A stretch of DNA of 64,000 bases from Sphaerisporangium rubeum (GTDB taxonomy: Bacteria; Actinomycetota; Actinomycetes; Streptosporangiales; Streptosporangiaceae): the NCBI RefSeq assembly GCF_014207705.1, contig NZ_JACHIU010000001.1, forward strand, positions 6,812,501 to 6,876,500, given 5' to 3'. Position numbers and translations under genes: made by a program. Below are positions 1-9,345 of this stretch, piece by piece. The first letter of the stretch is position 1. The number at the start of each line of letters is the position of its first letter. The notes below the pieces were generated by a model. That model saw only the letters and a program-made list of their open reading frames with translations. It searched no databases and had not been told where the DNA came from.

Positions 1-1372
1 CTCGAACGGCGCGACGGCGCCGAGCGGGGCCCCCGCGGCGACCGAGCGCTCCGGCGGCTCCGCAGGCACTCCCGGCGCGGCCGGCATCGGCGACCCCGAC
101 TTCCCCCGTGACGGCAACGGCGGGTACGACGTCGCGCACTACGGCCTGCGGCTCGGATACGACCCGTCGTCGCGGACCCTCGACGGCACCGCGACCGTCA
201 AGGCCGCCGCCACGCAGGACCTGTCACTGTTCCACCTCGACCTGCACGGCTTCACCGTGCGCGCGGTCACCGTGGACGGCGCCGCCGCCACGTTCACCAG
301 GGACGGCGACGAGCTGGTCGTGACGCCGGCCGAGCCGATCGCCAAGGGCACGTCCTTCACCGTCGCCGTCGAGTACGGCGGCAAGCCCGACCCGGTGCGC
401 AACTCCTCCAACCTCGGCACCTACGGCTTCATCCCCACCAAGGACGGCGCGTTCGTCACCGCCGAGCCGAACGGCGCCAAGACGTGGTTCCCCTGCAACG
501 ACCACCCGGCCGACAAGGCGACGTTCGACTTCGACGTCACCGTCCCCGCGGGGCTCACCGTCATCGCCAACGGCGAGATGACCAGGCCCCCCGCCACCTC
601 CGGTGACAAGTCCACGTTCACGTGGCGCGAGTCGCACCCGATGACGACCTACCTCGCCACGATCACCCTCGGGAAGTTCCAGGTCCGCACCGGCAAGAGC
701 ACGCGCGGCATCCCCGTGTACGCCGCCACCGACCCGGCGTACTCCCACCAGCTCGACTCGCTGTTCGCCACCTCGGCCAAGGTCACCGACTACTGGTCCA
801 CGGTCTTCGGCCCCTACCCGTTCTCGTCCACCGGCGGCGTGATCGACGACTTCTCCGCCGGTTACGCGCTGGAGAACCAGACCAAGCCCATGTACGGCGG
901 CTTCGCCCCCGACCAGAGCATCATCGCGCACGAGCTGGCCCACCAGTGGTTCGGCGACAGCGTCAGCATCACCCGCTGGAAGGACCTCTGGCTCAACGAG
1001 GGCTTCGCGACCTACGCCGAGTGGCTGTGGGCCGAGCGCAACGGCGGCGCGAGCGCCGACCAGACCTTCGAGGGGTACAACGGCGCCGACCGCTCCGAGA
1101 TGTGGGGGTACCCGCCAGGTGAGGCGCGCCGCGACGACCTGTTCCACAACTCGGTCTACACGCGCGGCGCCATGACGTTGCACGTGCTGCGCCGCCGCAT
1201 CGGCGACGACAAGTTCTTCGAGCTGCTGCGCACCTGGACCAGGACATACGCGCACTCCAACGCCACCACACCGCAGTTCATCGCGATGGCGGAGAAAGTC
1301 GGCGGCAAGCCGGTGAAGGACCTGTTCGACGCCTGGCTGTTCAGCCCCACGCACCCCACGATCGTGCGCTGA
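1..1372 (+). CDS. M1 family metallopeptidase (aminopeptidase N-like), 5' truncated
   Basis: Zinc aminopeptidase that would trim N-terminal residues from peptides. The open frame enters from the left edge (first full codon at base 2), so the start and any signal peptide are outside the window. The visible 5' part encodes a Ser/Gly/Ala-rich linker, which suggests an exported protein with a low-complexity stretch after its signal sequence. The zinc site HELAHQWFGD lies at about 929-958, followed by the third ligand in LWLNEGFATYAEWL, the standard HExxH-x18-E arrangement of M1 gluzincins. A degenerate substrate-binding motif (YALENQTKP, family GxMEN) precedes it. The protein ends soon after the catalytic domain, so it is a short form lacking the long C-terminal helical domain of E. 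coli PepN. The next gene is convergent, 10 bp away. Family assignment is secure; substrate and location are inferred. Confidence 0.93.
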   Translation, partial: SNGATAPSGAPAATERSGGSAGTPGAAGIGDPDFPRDGNGGYDVAHYGLRLGYDPSSRTLDGTATVKAAATQDLSLFHLDLHGFTVRAVTVDGAAATFTRDGDELVVTPAEPIAKGTSFTVAVEYGGKPDPVRNSSNLGTYGFIPTKDGAFVTAEPNGAKTWFPCNDHPADKATFDFDVTVPAGLTVIANGEMTRPPATSGDKSTFTWRESHPMTTYLATITLGKFQVRTGKSTRGIPVYAATDPAYSHQLDSLFATSAKVTDYWSTVFGPYPFSSTGGVIDDFSAGYALENQTKPMYGGFAPDQSIIAHELAHQWFGDSVSITRWKDLWLNEGFATYAEWLWAERNGGASADQTFEGYNGADRSEMWGYPPGEARRDDLFHNSVYTRGAMTLHVLRRRIGDDKFFELLRTWTRTYAHSNATTPQFIAMAEKVGGKPVKDLFDAWLFSPTHPTIVR

Positions 1373-1382
1373 GCCTCCCCGG

Positions 1383-2597
1383 TCAGCCGAACGACAGCTT
1401 GTAGCCGTAGCGGCGCAGGCCCGCGAGCACCTCGTCGCAGTGGAGCGGGCCGCGGGTCTCCAGGTGCATGAGGACCTCGGCCTCGTCGATCTGGAGCCGC
1501 GGCGCCATGCGTTCGTGGACGACGTCGATGACGTTGGCGCCGAGCCCCGCGACCCGGCCGAGCAGCTCGGCGAGCGCACCGGGCCGGTCGGGGAGGCGGA
1601 TGCGGAAGGCGAGGTACCGGCCGGCCGCGGACAGGCCGTGCCGCAGGACCTTGGACAGCAGCAGCGGGTCGATGTTGCCGCCGGACAGCACCGCGACCAC
1701 CGGCGGCTCGAACGCGTGCGGCTGGTCCAGCAGGCCGGCGACACCGGCCACACCGGCGGGCTCGACGACCTGCTTGGCCCGCTCCAGGCACAGCAGCAGC
1801 GCGCGGGACAGCGTCTCCTCGGTGACGGTCACGACGCTGTCCACCAGGTAGTGGATCATCTCGAACGTGATGTCACCCGGCCGGCCGACGGCGATGCCGT
1901 CGGCGATCGTGGACTGCGGCTCGACCGGCACCGGGTGGCCCGCCGCGAGCGACGCGGGGTAGGACGCGGCCCGGTCGGCCTGCACGCCGACGACCCGCAC
2001 GCCGGGCCGCATCGACTTCACCGCCAGCGCCACCCCGGCGGCGAGGCCCCCGCCACCGACGGCGACCGCGATGGTGGCGACGTCCGGCACCTGCTCGACG
2101 ATCTCCAGCCCCACGGTGCCCTGACCGGCGACGACGTCCCTGTGGTCGAAGGGGTGGATGAACACGCCACCGGTGAGCTCCGCGTGTTCCCGCGCCGCGG
2201 CCAGGGCCTCGTCCACCGTCGTCCCCGCGAACACCACCTCGGCCCCGTACGCGCGGGTCGCCTCGACCTTCGGCAGCGGCGCGCCGTACGGCATGAAGAC
2301 CGTCGCCTTGCACCCGAGCAGTCCCGACGCCAGCGCCACCCCCTGCGCGTGGTTCCCCGCGCTGGCCGCGATCACGCCACGCGCGCGTTCGGCGTCGGTC
2401 AGGCGCGCGATGCGCACGTAGGCGCCGCGGACCTTGAACGACCCGCCGCGCTGGACGTTCTCGAGCTTCAGGTGGACCGGCCCGCCGACGATCTCCGACA
2501 GCACCCGCGAGTGCAGGACCGGCGTCCGCGCCGCGACATCCGCCAGCAACTCCCGCGCGGCCACGACATCGTCATAACCGACCTCTGCACGCCCCAT
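1383..2597 (-). CDS. ilvA: Threonine ammonia-lyase (PLP-dependent) with C-terminal ACT domain
   Basis: Deaminates L-threonine to 2-oxobutanoate in the cytoplasm, the first committed step to isoleucine, or a catabolic route in TdcB-type enzymes. The 404-residue protein has the PLP lysine in GGSFKVRGAY (K55), the SAGNHAQG phosphate-loop region and the glycine-rich VGGGGLAAG cofactor loop. A single ACT-like regulatory domain covers about residues 330-404. One ACT domain and this length match the shorter, catabolic-like or single-ACT type common in actinobacteria. Serine dehydratase activity is also possible. It is a lone gene between convergent neighbours. Confidence 0.92.
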   Translation of the reverse strand: MGRAEVGYDDVVAARELLADVAARTPVLHSRVLSEIVGGPVHLKLENVQRGGSFKVRGAYVRIARLTDAERARGVIAASAGNHAQGVALASGLLGCKATVFMPYGAPLPKVEATRAYGAEVVFAGTTVDEALAAAREHAELTGGVFIHPFDHRDVVAGQGTVGLEIVEQVPDVATIAVAVGGGGLAAGVALAVKSMRPGVRVVGVQADRAASYPASLAAGHPVPVEPQSTIADGIAVGRPGDITFEMIHYLVDSVVTVTEETLSRALLLCLERAKQVVEPAGVAGVAGLLDQPHAFEPPVVAVLSGGNIDPLLLSKVLRHGLSAAGRYLAFRIRLPDRPGALAELLGRVAGLGANVIDVVHERMAPRLQIDEAEVLMHLETRGPLHCDEVLAGLRRYGYKLSFG

Positions 2598-2662
2598 GTC
2601 GGCAGTCTCCCACTGCCGGCCCGATCACCCGCTCACTCCCCCACCCGCGTCGCCGCACGTCG

Positions 2663-3739
2663 TCAGGGTGCCGTCCAGTAGGGGCCGGGGGCCAGGACCA
2701 GCGCGGCGGCGCCGATGAGACCGGCGCGCCGGCCGAGCGAGGCGGGGACGACGCGGAGGCGGCGGGAGAACGGCATGCGCGCGTGTGCGCGGAGGGCCTC
2801 TTCCAGCGGGGTGAACAGCAGGGGACCGGCCTGGGACAGGCCGCCGCCGATGGTCACGAGGTCGAGGTCGCACAGGTGGGTGGTGGAGGCGATCGCCGTG
2901 CCGAGCGCACGACCGGCCCGGGTCATGGCACGCAGCGCGATCTCGTCACCGGCGGCGGCGTCCGCGGCCAATCGGCGAGCGGTGGCCGTGCCTGCTTCTT
3001 CGTAGCCGGCGTCACCGGCTTCGTGAGAGGGGTCGCTCGGCGCAGGAGGCAGGGACTCGCGCGCGTCGACCGGATGGAGTCGGCTCGCCTCCGGACGGCC
3101 GCTCGTGGCGGCGCCGGGGATCCAGCCCTGCCGGATGGCCCAGGCGGCGAGTGCGGGGCCCCGGCTGACGGCTTCCAGGCAGCCGTGGCCGCCGCAGCCG
3201 CACTCGGGGCCGGCGGGGTCGACGACGACGTGGCCGATGTGGCCGGCGTTGCCGGTGGGGCCGGAGATCAGGCGGTCGCCGAGGATGAGGCCGCCGCCGA
3301 CGCCGGTGGAGACGACCATGCCGAGCATGTCGGCGACGCCTTGGCCGGCGCCGCGCCAGTGCTCCGCCACGGCGAGGCAGATGGCGTCGTTGTGCACACG
3401 GACCGGGACGCCTGGGAACCGTTCCTCCAGAGCGGCGCGCAGGGGGAAGTCACGCCAGCCCGGCATGTTGAGCGGGGACACCACGCCGTCCGGCCAGCGC
3501 ATCGGGCCGCCGCAGCCCACCCCCACCCCGAGCCCCGGGCCGTTCGCCACCAAGGGTTCGACGAGGGCCAGCAGGGTCTTCCACAGCGTGCCGGCGTTCG
3601 CGCCGGGTGGCGTGGCGACCTGCTCGGCCGCGAGGACCCGGCCGGAGACGTCCACCAGGCCGGCGGCGAACTTGGTGCCGCCGATGTCGATCGCCAGCAC
3701 GGACCCGGCCGCGCTCGCGGGGGGATCGGCCGCGGTCAT
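2663..3739 (-). CDS. ROK family sugar kinase (glucokinase-like)
   Basis: Predicted ATP-dependent hexose kinase of 358 residues. The N-terminal phosphate-binding loop reads LAIDIGGTKFAAGLVD, the catalytic-base region PVRVHNDAICLA, and the ROK zinc motif GHIGHVVVDP...CGCGGHGCLEAVSRG is complete. There is no N-terminal helix-turn-helix, so this is a kinase rather than a NagC/XylR repressor. Between the zinc motif and the C-terminal lobe sits an unusual insertion of about 45 residues rich in Pro, Ser and Glu. The ATG at 3739 overlaps the stop of the upstream FIST gene by 4 bp (ATGA), so the two are probably translationally coupled. The substrate is not determined; glucose is the family default. 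Confidence 0.88.
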   Translation of the reverse strand: MTAADPPASAAGSVLAIDIGGTKFAAGLVDVSGRVLAAEQVATPPGANAGTLWKTLLALVEPLVANGPGLGVGVGCGGPMRWPDGVVSPLNMPGWRDFPLRAALEERFPGVPVRVHNDAICLAVAEHWRGAGQGVADMLGMVVSTGVGGGLILGDRLISGPTGNAGHIGHVVVDPAGPECGCGGHGCLEAVSRGPALAAWAIRQGWIPGAATSGRPEASRLHPVDARESLPPAPSDPSHEAGDAGYEEAGTATARRLAADAAAGDEIALRAMTRAGRALGTAIASTTHLCDLDLVTIGGGLSQAGPLLFTPLEEALRAHARMPFSRRLRVVPASLGRRAGLIGAAALVLAPGPYWTAP

Positions 3740-4956
3740 GTGCTGCGGATGGTCTTCTGGGGCCTGGTGGTGGACGAAGGCGGCGGGGACGCGCCGAAGA
3801 CCAGCAAAGCGGCAGAGAAGCCGTGGACATGGTTGTGGCCGGCCACCGGGCCCACCTCGCCGGCGGCGAAGAAGCCGGCCATGCCGATGGGGCCGACCGT
3901 GTCCTGGACGGCGAGCGCGTCGTGGTCGGAGCTGCCGAACATCGCCGAGCCCCGGCCGTTGCAGGAGAAGAGCAACGCGCCGTCCACCCGGCCGCGCTGC
4001 TCCACGTGCGCGTCGAGCAGTTCGTACAGGTCCTCGTCGGCCGCGGCGGCGTCCCGCACCTGGAAGCGGACGCTCTGGCCGACCTCCAGGACGTCCCCGA
4101 CGGCGACCGCCTCGCGCTCGGGGTCGATGCCGAGGATGCCGCGGATGAGGAAGTCTCCCCGCTCGTGGCTCTCGGCGTACTCGTCCATGGCGACGCCGAT
4201 CTGCAGCCCGGACGCGACCAGCTCGCGGTCCTCCTCGTCCAGGTCGCTGACGATGTCCTCGAGCCGCGCGAGCGCGGGCTGGCCGGCCAGCTCCAGCAGC
4301 AGGTTGTCCTCCGACCGGGTGACGACCATGGTGGGGCCGATGGGACGGCAGCCCTGGGAGACGACGGTGCCGACGTTGACGGCGCCGCTGAGCATGACGC
4401 CGATGGCGCCCTCGGTGTACATCTCGCCGTCGGCGAACAGGCGCACCGAGCCCTGGCCGTTCATGCCGTTGGCGAGGCCGCCGACGAGCGGCAGGTCCCC
4501 CAGCACGTCGGCGGAGTGCTCCACGAACGCGTCGGTGGGGAAGGTGTAGGGGTCGGCGAGCAGGATGGCCGCCTGGTCGTCGGGGCCGCGGTCCGGCAGG
4601 CCGATGATGACGAAACGGTCCTCCATGCGCAGCGTCTCCAGCACGAACGCGGTGGCGCGTCCGCCGCCGAGGCTGGCGGCCCAGGCGCTGACCGCGGGGG
4701 TCAGCTCCACCCCCTGGCCGTCGCCGATGACCCCGGTGGCGCTGCACCCGATCACCTGGGCCCCCGGCGCCATGCGCATGGCCCGCAGCCCGGCGCGGGT
4801 GACGTCGTCGGGGTCGTCGCCGCAGATGAAGAAGCACAGCAGGTCGGGTGGTCCCGACAGGCCGGCGAGCGCCTGGCGCACGGCGGTCTCGGCGGCCACC
4901 ACCAGGTCGGACCCGACGGCGAGACCGTCCGAGAACCGGCTCGTCAAGACCGCCAC
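3736..4956 (-). CDS. FIST N- and C-domain sensory protein
   Basis: A 406-residue cytosolic protein with a FIST_N domain (about residues 35-230, with segments such as GCSATGVIGDGQGVE) and a FIST_C domain (about 245-385, ending near LLFSCNGRGSAMFG). FIST domains are predicted ligand-binding sensory modules, often fused to signalling outputs. This one has no output domain but overlaps a ROK kinase gene by 4 bp. That pairing suggests sensing linked to sugar phosphorylation, which is inference. The start has a strong GAGGAGG Shine-Dalgarno. A small palindrome lies just upstream at 4974-4987. Confidence 0.85.
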   Translation of the reverse strand: MAVLTSRFSDGLAVGSDLVVAAETAVRQALAGLSGPPDLLCFFICGDDPDDVTRAGLRAMRMAPGAQVIGCSATGVIGDGQGVELTPAVSAWAASLGGGRATAFVLETLRMEDRFVIIGLPDRGPDDQAAILLADPYTFPTDAFVEHSADVLGDLPLVGGLANGMNGQGSVRLFADGEMYTEGAIGVMLSGAVNVGTVVSQGCRPIGPTMVVTRSEDNLLLELAGQPALARLEDIVSDLDEEDRELVASGLQIGVAMDEYAESHERGDFLIRGILGIDPEREAVAVGDVLEVGQSVRFQVRDAAAADEDLYELLDAHVEQRGRVDGALLFSCNGRGSAMFGSSDHDALAVQDTVGPIGMAGFFAAGEVGPVAGHNHVHGFSAALLVFGASPPPSSTTRPQKTIRST

Positions 4957-4973
4957 ACGCCTCGCCTCCTCTT

Positions 4974-4987
4974 ATGACGGGAGTCAT
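4974..4987. promoter_or_regulatory. Palindrome ATGAC-N4-GTCAT, possible operator
   Basis: A perfect 5-bp inverted repeat with a 4-bp spacer lies 17 bp upstream of the FIST start codon, in the 170-bp divergent region shared with the MoxR-type gene. Position and symmetry fit a dimeric regulator site, but no regulator family is recognised and a 14-bp palindrome can occur by chance. Confidence 0.3.
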
Positions 4988-5126
4988 CGTGTGTCATACA
5001 TTGCCCCTCTTGGCCGGATTCTCCCCACTACGGGAGTAACGACGCCCCCGCAGCGTCACACAATGGTCAAGCTCCGAGATGTGTATAAGCCGCCACAAGC
5101 TTCCCAGGAGACGTAGTCTCGTCTTC

Positions 5127-6572
5127 GTGCATGAATCGCCCTCACCGCGAAGTGAAACCCCGCAAGCGCGCACTCTCCATGAGCTGCGCGAAAGCGGACA
5201 CACCTACCGTTCGGTCAAGGCGGAGATCCGCGAGAACCTGCTGGCCAGACTACGCGCAGGCACGCCGAGATTCCCGGGCATCGTGGGATTCGACGACACG
5301 GTGCTGCCGCATCTGGAGCGCGCGCTGCTGGCCGGACACGATCTCGTGCTGCTGGGTGAGCGAGGCCAGGGCAAGACCCGCCTCATCCGCACCATCACGG
5401 GCCTTCTCGACGAGTGGACCCCGGTGGTCGAGGGCTGCGAGATCAACGACCACCCGTACGCGCCGACATGCGTGCGCTGCGTGCGTCTCGCCGCCGAGAC
5501 CGGCGCGGACCTGCCTGTGGCGTGGAAGCACCGCGACGACCGGTACGGCGAGAAGCTCGCCACCCCCGACACCTCGGTCGGCGACCTGATCGGTGACGTG
5601 GACCCCATCAAGATCGCCGAGGGCCGCACCCTCGGCGACCCCGAGACCGTGCACTACGGCCTGGTCCCCCGCACCAACCGCGGCGTCTTCTCGGTGAACG
5701 AGCTTCCCGACCTCGCCGAGCGCATCCAGGTGTCGCTGCTCAACGTGCTGGAGGAGCGCGACATCCAGGTGCGCGGCTACAACCTGCGCCTGCCGCTGGA
5801 CATCCTGCTGATCGCCAGCGCCAACCCCGAGGACTACACCAACCGCGGCCGCATCATCACGCCGCTGAAGGACCGCTTCGGCGCCGAGATCCGCACCCAC
5901 TACCCGCTCAGCCTGGAGAGCGAGCTGGCGCTGATCCGCCAGGAGGCCTCGGTCCTGTGGGGTGGCGAGGGGACCGACACCGGCGGCGCCGAGCTGCCCG
6001 ACCACCTGATCGAGGTCATCGCGCGCTTCACCCGCCTGGTGCGCGAGTCCACAGCCGTGGACTCCCGCTCCGGCGTCTCGGCCCGTTTCGCCATCGCCGC
6101 CGCCGAGACCGCCGCGGCCTCCGCCGTGCGCCGTGCCGCGCTCACCGGCGAGGAACGGCCCGTCACGCGAGTTGCCGATCTGCCGGGTGCCGTGCCGACA
6201 CTGCGCGGCAAGGTCGAGTTCGAGGTGAGCGAGGAGGGCCGCGAGGTCGAGGTGCTGGCCCACCTGCTGCGCCGCGCCGTCGCCGACACCTTCCGCCGCA
6301 CGCTCGGCGGCATGGACCTGTCGGCGCTGCTCGACAAGTTCACCGAAGGCGCGAAGATCGAGACCGGCGAGCTGACCACGGCCACCGACCTGCTGCGGCA
6401 GATCGGGCCGGTCAACGGCCTGTCCAAGATCATGTCCCAGGTCGGCATGGGTGAGGGTGAGGAGTCCCCCGGTCACGCCGCCGCCGCGCTGGAGTTCGCG
6501 CTGGAGGGCCTGTACCTCATGCGCCGCCTGTCCAAGGACGAGATGGACGGAGGCGCCGTCTACCGGACCTAG
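5127..6572 (+). CDS. MoxR/magnesium-chelatase-type AAA+ ATPase
   Basis: AAA+ ATPase of 481 residues if started at GTG 5127. That start places about 19 residues before the conserved HELRESGHTYRSVKAE opening; an in-frame ATG at 5079 would add 16 residues. Walker A is GERGQGKTR (residues about 77-85), with a Cys-containing insert (CEINDHPYAPTCVRC) soon after and the sensor/arginine region in ASANPEDYTNRGR. Such ATPases pair with VWA proteins and act as chaperone-like remodellers or metal-insertion factors. The next gene, 38 bp on, encodes the expected VWA partner. The target complex is unknown. Confidence 0.86.
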   Translation: MHESPSPRSETPQARTLHELRESGHTYRSVKAEIRENLLARLRAGTPRFPGIVGFDDTVLPHLERALLAGHDLVLLGERGQGKTRLIRTITGLLDEWTPVVEGCEINDHPYAPTCVRCVRLAAETGADLPVAWKHRDDRYGEKLATPDTSVGDLIGDVDPIKIAEGRTLGDPETVHYGLVPRTNRGVFSVNELPDLAERIQVSLLNVLEERDIQVRGYNLRLPLDILLIASANPEDYTNRGRIITPLKDRFGAEIRTHYPLSLESELALIRQEASVLWGGEGTDTGGAELPDHLIEVIARFTRLVRESTAVDSRSGVSARFAIAAAETAAASAVRRAALTGEERPVTRVADLPGAVPTLRGKVEFEVSEEGREVEVLAHLLRRAVADTFRRTLGGMDLSALLDKFTEGAKIETGELTTATDLLRQIGPVNGLSKIMSQVGMGEGEESPGHAAAALEFALEGLYLMRRLSKDEMDGGAVYRT

Positions 6573-6610
6573 GTCAGGCATATCGGACACGACGGTTAGG
6601 CTCCGAAGAG

Positions 6611-8563
6611 ATGAGCGGTTACCGATACGGCGAGTATCACGACGGACCCGACCCCCTGGCACCGCCGTACGACGTGCGGGCCGCGCTCGACGAGATGGGT
6701 GACTCGATCCTGTCGGGCTCCACCCCGCAGGACTCCCTGCGTGAGCTGCTCAGGCGTGGCCTGCCGGGTGCGCCGGACCGGCGTGGGCTCGACGAGCTGC
6801 TGCGCGAGGTGCGCAAACGCCGCCGCGAGCTGCGTGAGCGCGGCGATCTGTCCGGCACGCTCGACCGGGCCAGAGCGCTGCTGGACAAGGCGATCGGCCA
6901 GGAGCGCGCCGAGCTGTTCCCCGACCCCTCCGACGACGCGCGCCTGCGTGAGGCCGAGCTGGACGCCGTGCCGTCCGACACCGCGAGCGCGGTGCGGGAG
7001 CTCGGCTCGTACGAGTGGCGCTCGGCCGCCGCCAGGCAGACGTTCGAGGAGCTGCGGGACCTGCTGCGCCGCGAGGTGCTCGACAGCCGGTTCCGCGGCA
7101 TGCGCGACGCGCTGACCAACCCCGACCCGCAGGCCATGGAGCGGGTACGCCAGATGATGTCCGACCTGAACGACATGCTCGACCGCGACGCGCGCGGCGA
7201 GCACACCCAGGAGGACTTCGACCGGTTCATGGACAAGCACGGGGAGTTCTTCCCCGAGCGTCCCCGCGACCTCAACGAGCTGGTCGACATCCTGGCCCGC
7301 CGTGCCGCCGCCGCGCAGCGCATGCTGGCCTCGATGACCCCGCAGCAGCGTGAGGAACTCCAGGCCCTGATCGACCAGACCATGGAGCAGGCCGGCCTGC
7401 GCGAGCAGATGGACCGCCTCGGCCAGGCCCTGTACGCGCGGCGTCCCGACCTCCCCTGGGACGGCTCGGAGCGCATGGACGGCGAGCAGCCCCTCGGCAT
7501 GGGTGACGCCGTGACCGCGCTGGAGGAGCTGGCCGACCTGAGCCGGCTGGAGGAGTCGCTGCGGCAGGACTACCCGGGTGCCAGGCTCGACGACGTGGAC
7601 GAGGCGGCGGTCCGCCGCGCGCTCGGCCGGTCGGCCGTGGACGACCTGGCGGCGCTCAAGCGCATCGAGCAGGAGCTGGAGCAGCAGGGCTATCTGCGGC
7701 GCCAGCGCGGCAAGCTGGAACTCACCCCGAAGGCCGTGCGACGGCTCGGCGAGACCGCGTTGCGGCGCGTGTTCGACTCCCTCGACGGCGGCAGGCGCGG
7801 CGACCACGACCAGCGGGACGCCGGCGCCGCCGGGGAGCTCACCGGCACGTCGCGGCCGTGGCGGTTCGGCGACGAGCAGCCCCTCGACGTGGTGCGCACC
7901 CTGGTGAACGGCGTGCGGCGCGGCGCCGGCGCGGGGCAGAGGGTCGCGTTGTCGGTCGACGACTTCGAGGTGGCCGAGACCGAGCGGCGCACGGCCGCGG
8001 CGGTGTGCCTGTTGGTGGACCTGTCGTACTCGATGGCCCTGCGCGGCACGTGGGCCCCCGCCAAGCAGACCGCGCTCGCTCTGCAGGCGCTGGTGGCGTC
8101 CAAGTTCCCCGGTGACGCGGTGCAGATCATCGGGTTCTCCAACTACGCCAGAGTGCTGCAACCCGAGGAGCTCGCGGGGCTGGAGTGGGACATGGTGCAG
8201 GGCACCAACCTGCACCACGCGCTGCTGATCGCCGGACGCCACCTGGACCGCCACCCCGACTTCGAGCCGGTCGTGCTGGTGGTGACCGACGGCGAGCCGA
8301 CGGCCCACCTCATGCGCAACGGCAGGTACTGGTTCGAGTGGCCGCCGTCGCGCGAGACCCTGGAGCTGACCCTCGCCGAGGTGGACAAGATGACCAGGCG
8401 CCGGGCCACGCTCAACGTGTTCATGCTGGCCACCGACGAACGGCTGAAGGACTTCGTGGACGAGGTCGCGCGCCGCAACGGCGGCCGGGTCTTCTCCCCG
8501 AGCGCCGACCGCCTCGGCGAGTACGTCGTCAGCGACTTCCTGCGGGTCCGCCGCTCCCGCTGA
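6611..8563 (+). CDS. VWA (von Willebrand factor A) domain protein, partner of MoxR ATPase
   Basis: A 650-residue cytosolic protein. Residues about 1-430 are charged, helical and Arg/Glu-rich. The C-terminal VWA domain (about 455-640) carries the MIDAS motif DLSYS, with the second metal-site segment in VVTDGEPTAH. MoxR/VWA pairs are widespread; known members insert metals or remodel enzymes (CoxD/CoxE, RavA/ViaA), but no substrate gene is adjacent here. The last codons are imperfectly duplicated beyond the stop (see repeat at 8506-8672). Confidence 0.85.
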   Translation: MSGYRYGEYHDGPDPLAPPYDVRAALDEMGDSILSGSTPQDSLRELLRRGLPGAPDRRGLDELLREVRKRRRELRERGDLSGTLDRARALLDKAIGQERAELFPDPSDDARLREAELDAVPSDTASAVRELGSYEWRSAAARQTFEELRDLLRREVLDSRFRGMRDALTNPDPQAMERVRQMMSDLNDMLDRDARGEHTQEDFDRFMDKHGEFFPERPRDLNELVDILARRAAAAQRMLASMTPQQREELQALIDQTMEQAGLREQMDRLGQALYARRPDLPWDGSERMDGEQPLGMGDAVTALEELADLSRLEESLRQDYPGARLDDVDEAAVRRALGRSAVDDLAALKRIEQELEQQGYLRRQRGKLELTPKAVRRLGETALRRVFDSLDGGRRGDHDQRDAGAAGELTGTSRPWRFGDEQPLDVVRTLVNGVRRGAGAGQRVALSVDDFEVAETERRTAAAVCLLVDLSYSMALRGTWAPAKQTALALQALVASKFPGDAVQIIGFSNYARVLQPEELAGLEWDMVQGTNLHHALLIAGRHLDRHPDFEPVVLVVTDGEPTAHLMRNGRYWFEWPPSRETLELTLAEVDKMTRRRATLNVFMLATDERLKDFVDEVARRNGGRVFSPSADRLGEYVVSDFLRVRRSR

Positions 8564-8672
8564 CGGCGGCCGCCTCGGCGAGCACGTCACCGGCGACCCG
8601 CGTGCCCGCCGTTCCCGCGTGTCCGCCGTTCCCGCGCGACCGGCCGCCTCGGCGACCCACGTGCCGTGTCCG
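8506..8672. repeat. Degenerate tandem duplication of the VWA gene 3' end
   Basis: The final ~17 codons of the VWA gene (around CCGCCTCGGCGAGTACGTC ... CGCCGCTCCCGC) are followed, after the stop, by a diverged second copy (CCGCCTCGGCGAGCACGTC ... CGCCGTTCCCGC). The CCGTTCCCGCG block repeats once more, and a partial third copy (GGCCGCCTCGGCGA) follows. The copies are non-coding past the TGA at 8561-8563. Confidence 0.7.
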
Positions 8673-8679
8673 TCGCCGG

Positions 8680-9345
8680 CTACGGCTCGATCAGGCCGAC
8701 CCGTATGGCGTACCGGGTCAGCTCCAGGCGGTCCTTCATGCCGAGTTTCTGCAGCAGGTTGGCGCGGTGCCGTTCGACGGTCTTGGCGCTGATGACGAGC
8801 ATGTCGGCGATCTCCTGCGAGGTGTGGCCCTCGGCGACGAGCTTGAGTATCTCCTCCTCGCGCTCGGTGATCGCTCTCGGCGGCACGGCGCCGCCTTCTC
8901 TGGCCCGGTCGAGGTAGTCGCGGATCAAGGCGGTGACCGCGCCGGGGTACAGGAAGGGCTCGCCGCGCATCGCGGCGTGGCAGGCCTCCACGAGGTCGCG
9001 GTCGGCGACCGACTTCAGCACGTACCCTGAGGCGCCGGACTTCAGCGCCTCGAAGAAATACTGCTCGTTGTCGTACATGGTCAGGATGAGGATGCGCATG
9101 TCCGGCCACTGCCGCGACAGCTCGCGCGCGGCGCGCAGCCCCGTCATGCGCGGCATCGCGATGTCCAGGATGGCGAGGTCGGGCCGGTGCTCGCGGGCCA
9201 GCGCCACGGCCTCGGCGCCGTCACCGGCCTCCGCGACGACGGTCAGCCCCGGCTCGCCGTCCAGGATGAGCCGCACACCCCGCCGGACCAGCGCGTGGTC
9301 GTCGGCGAGCAGAATGCGGGTGACGGGTCCGTCCGGCACGCTCAT
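8680..9345 (-). CDS. NarL/LuxR-type response regulator
   Basis: A 221-residue DNA-binding response regulator. The receiver domain (about residues 9-125) has the acidic pocket LLADDH and the phosphoacceptor aspartate D61 in AILDIAMPRM. The LuxR-type helix-turn-helix occupies about residues 158-219, around EIADMLVISAKTVERHRANL. Its start overlaps the stop of the upstream histidine kinase by 4 bp, so the two form one two-component operon. Target genes are unknown. Confidence 0.93.
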   Translation of the reverse strand: MSVPDGPVTRILLADDHALVRRGVRLILDGEPGLTVVAEAGDGAEAVALAREHRPDLAILDIAMPRMTGLRAARELSRQWPDMRILILTMYDNEQYFFEALKSGASGYVLKSVADRDLVEACHAAMRGEPFLYPGAVTALIRDYLDRAREGGAVPPRAITEREEEILKLVAEGHTSQEIADMLVISAKTVERHRANLLQKLGMKDRLELTRYAIRVGLIEP

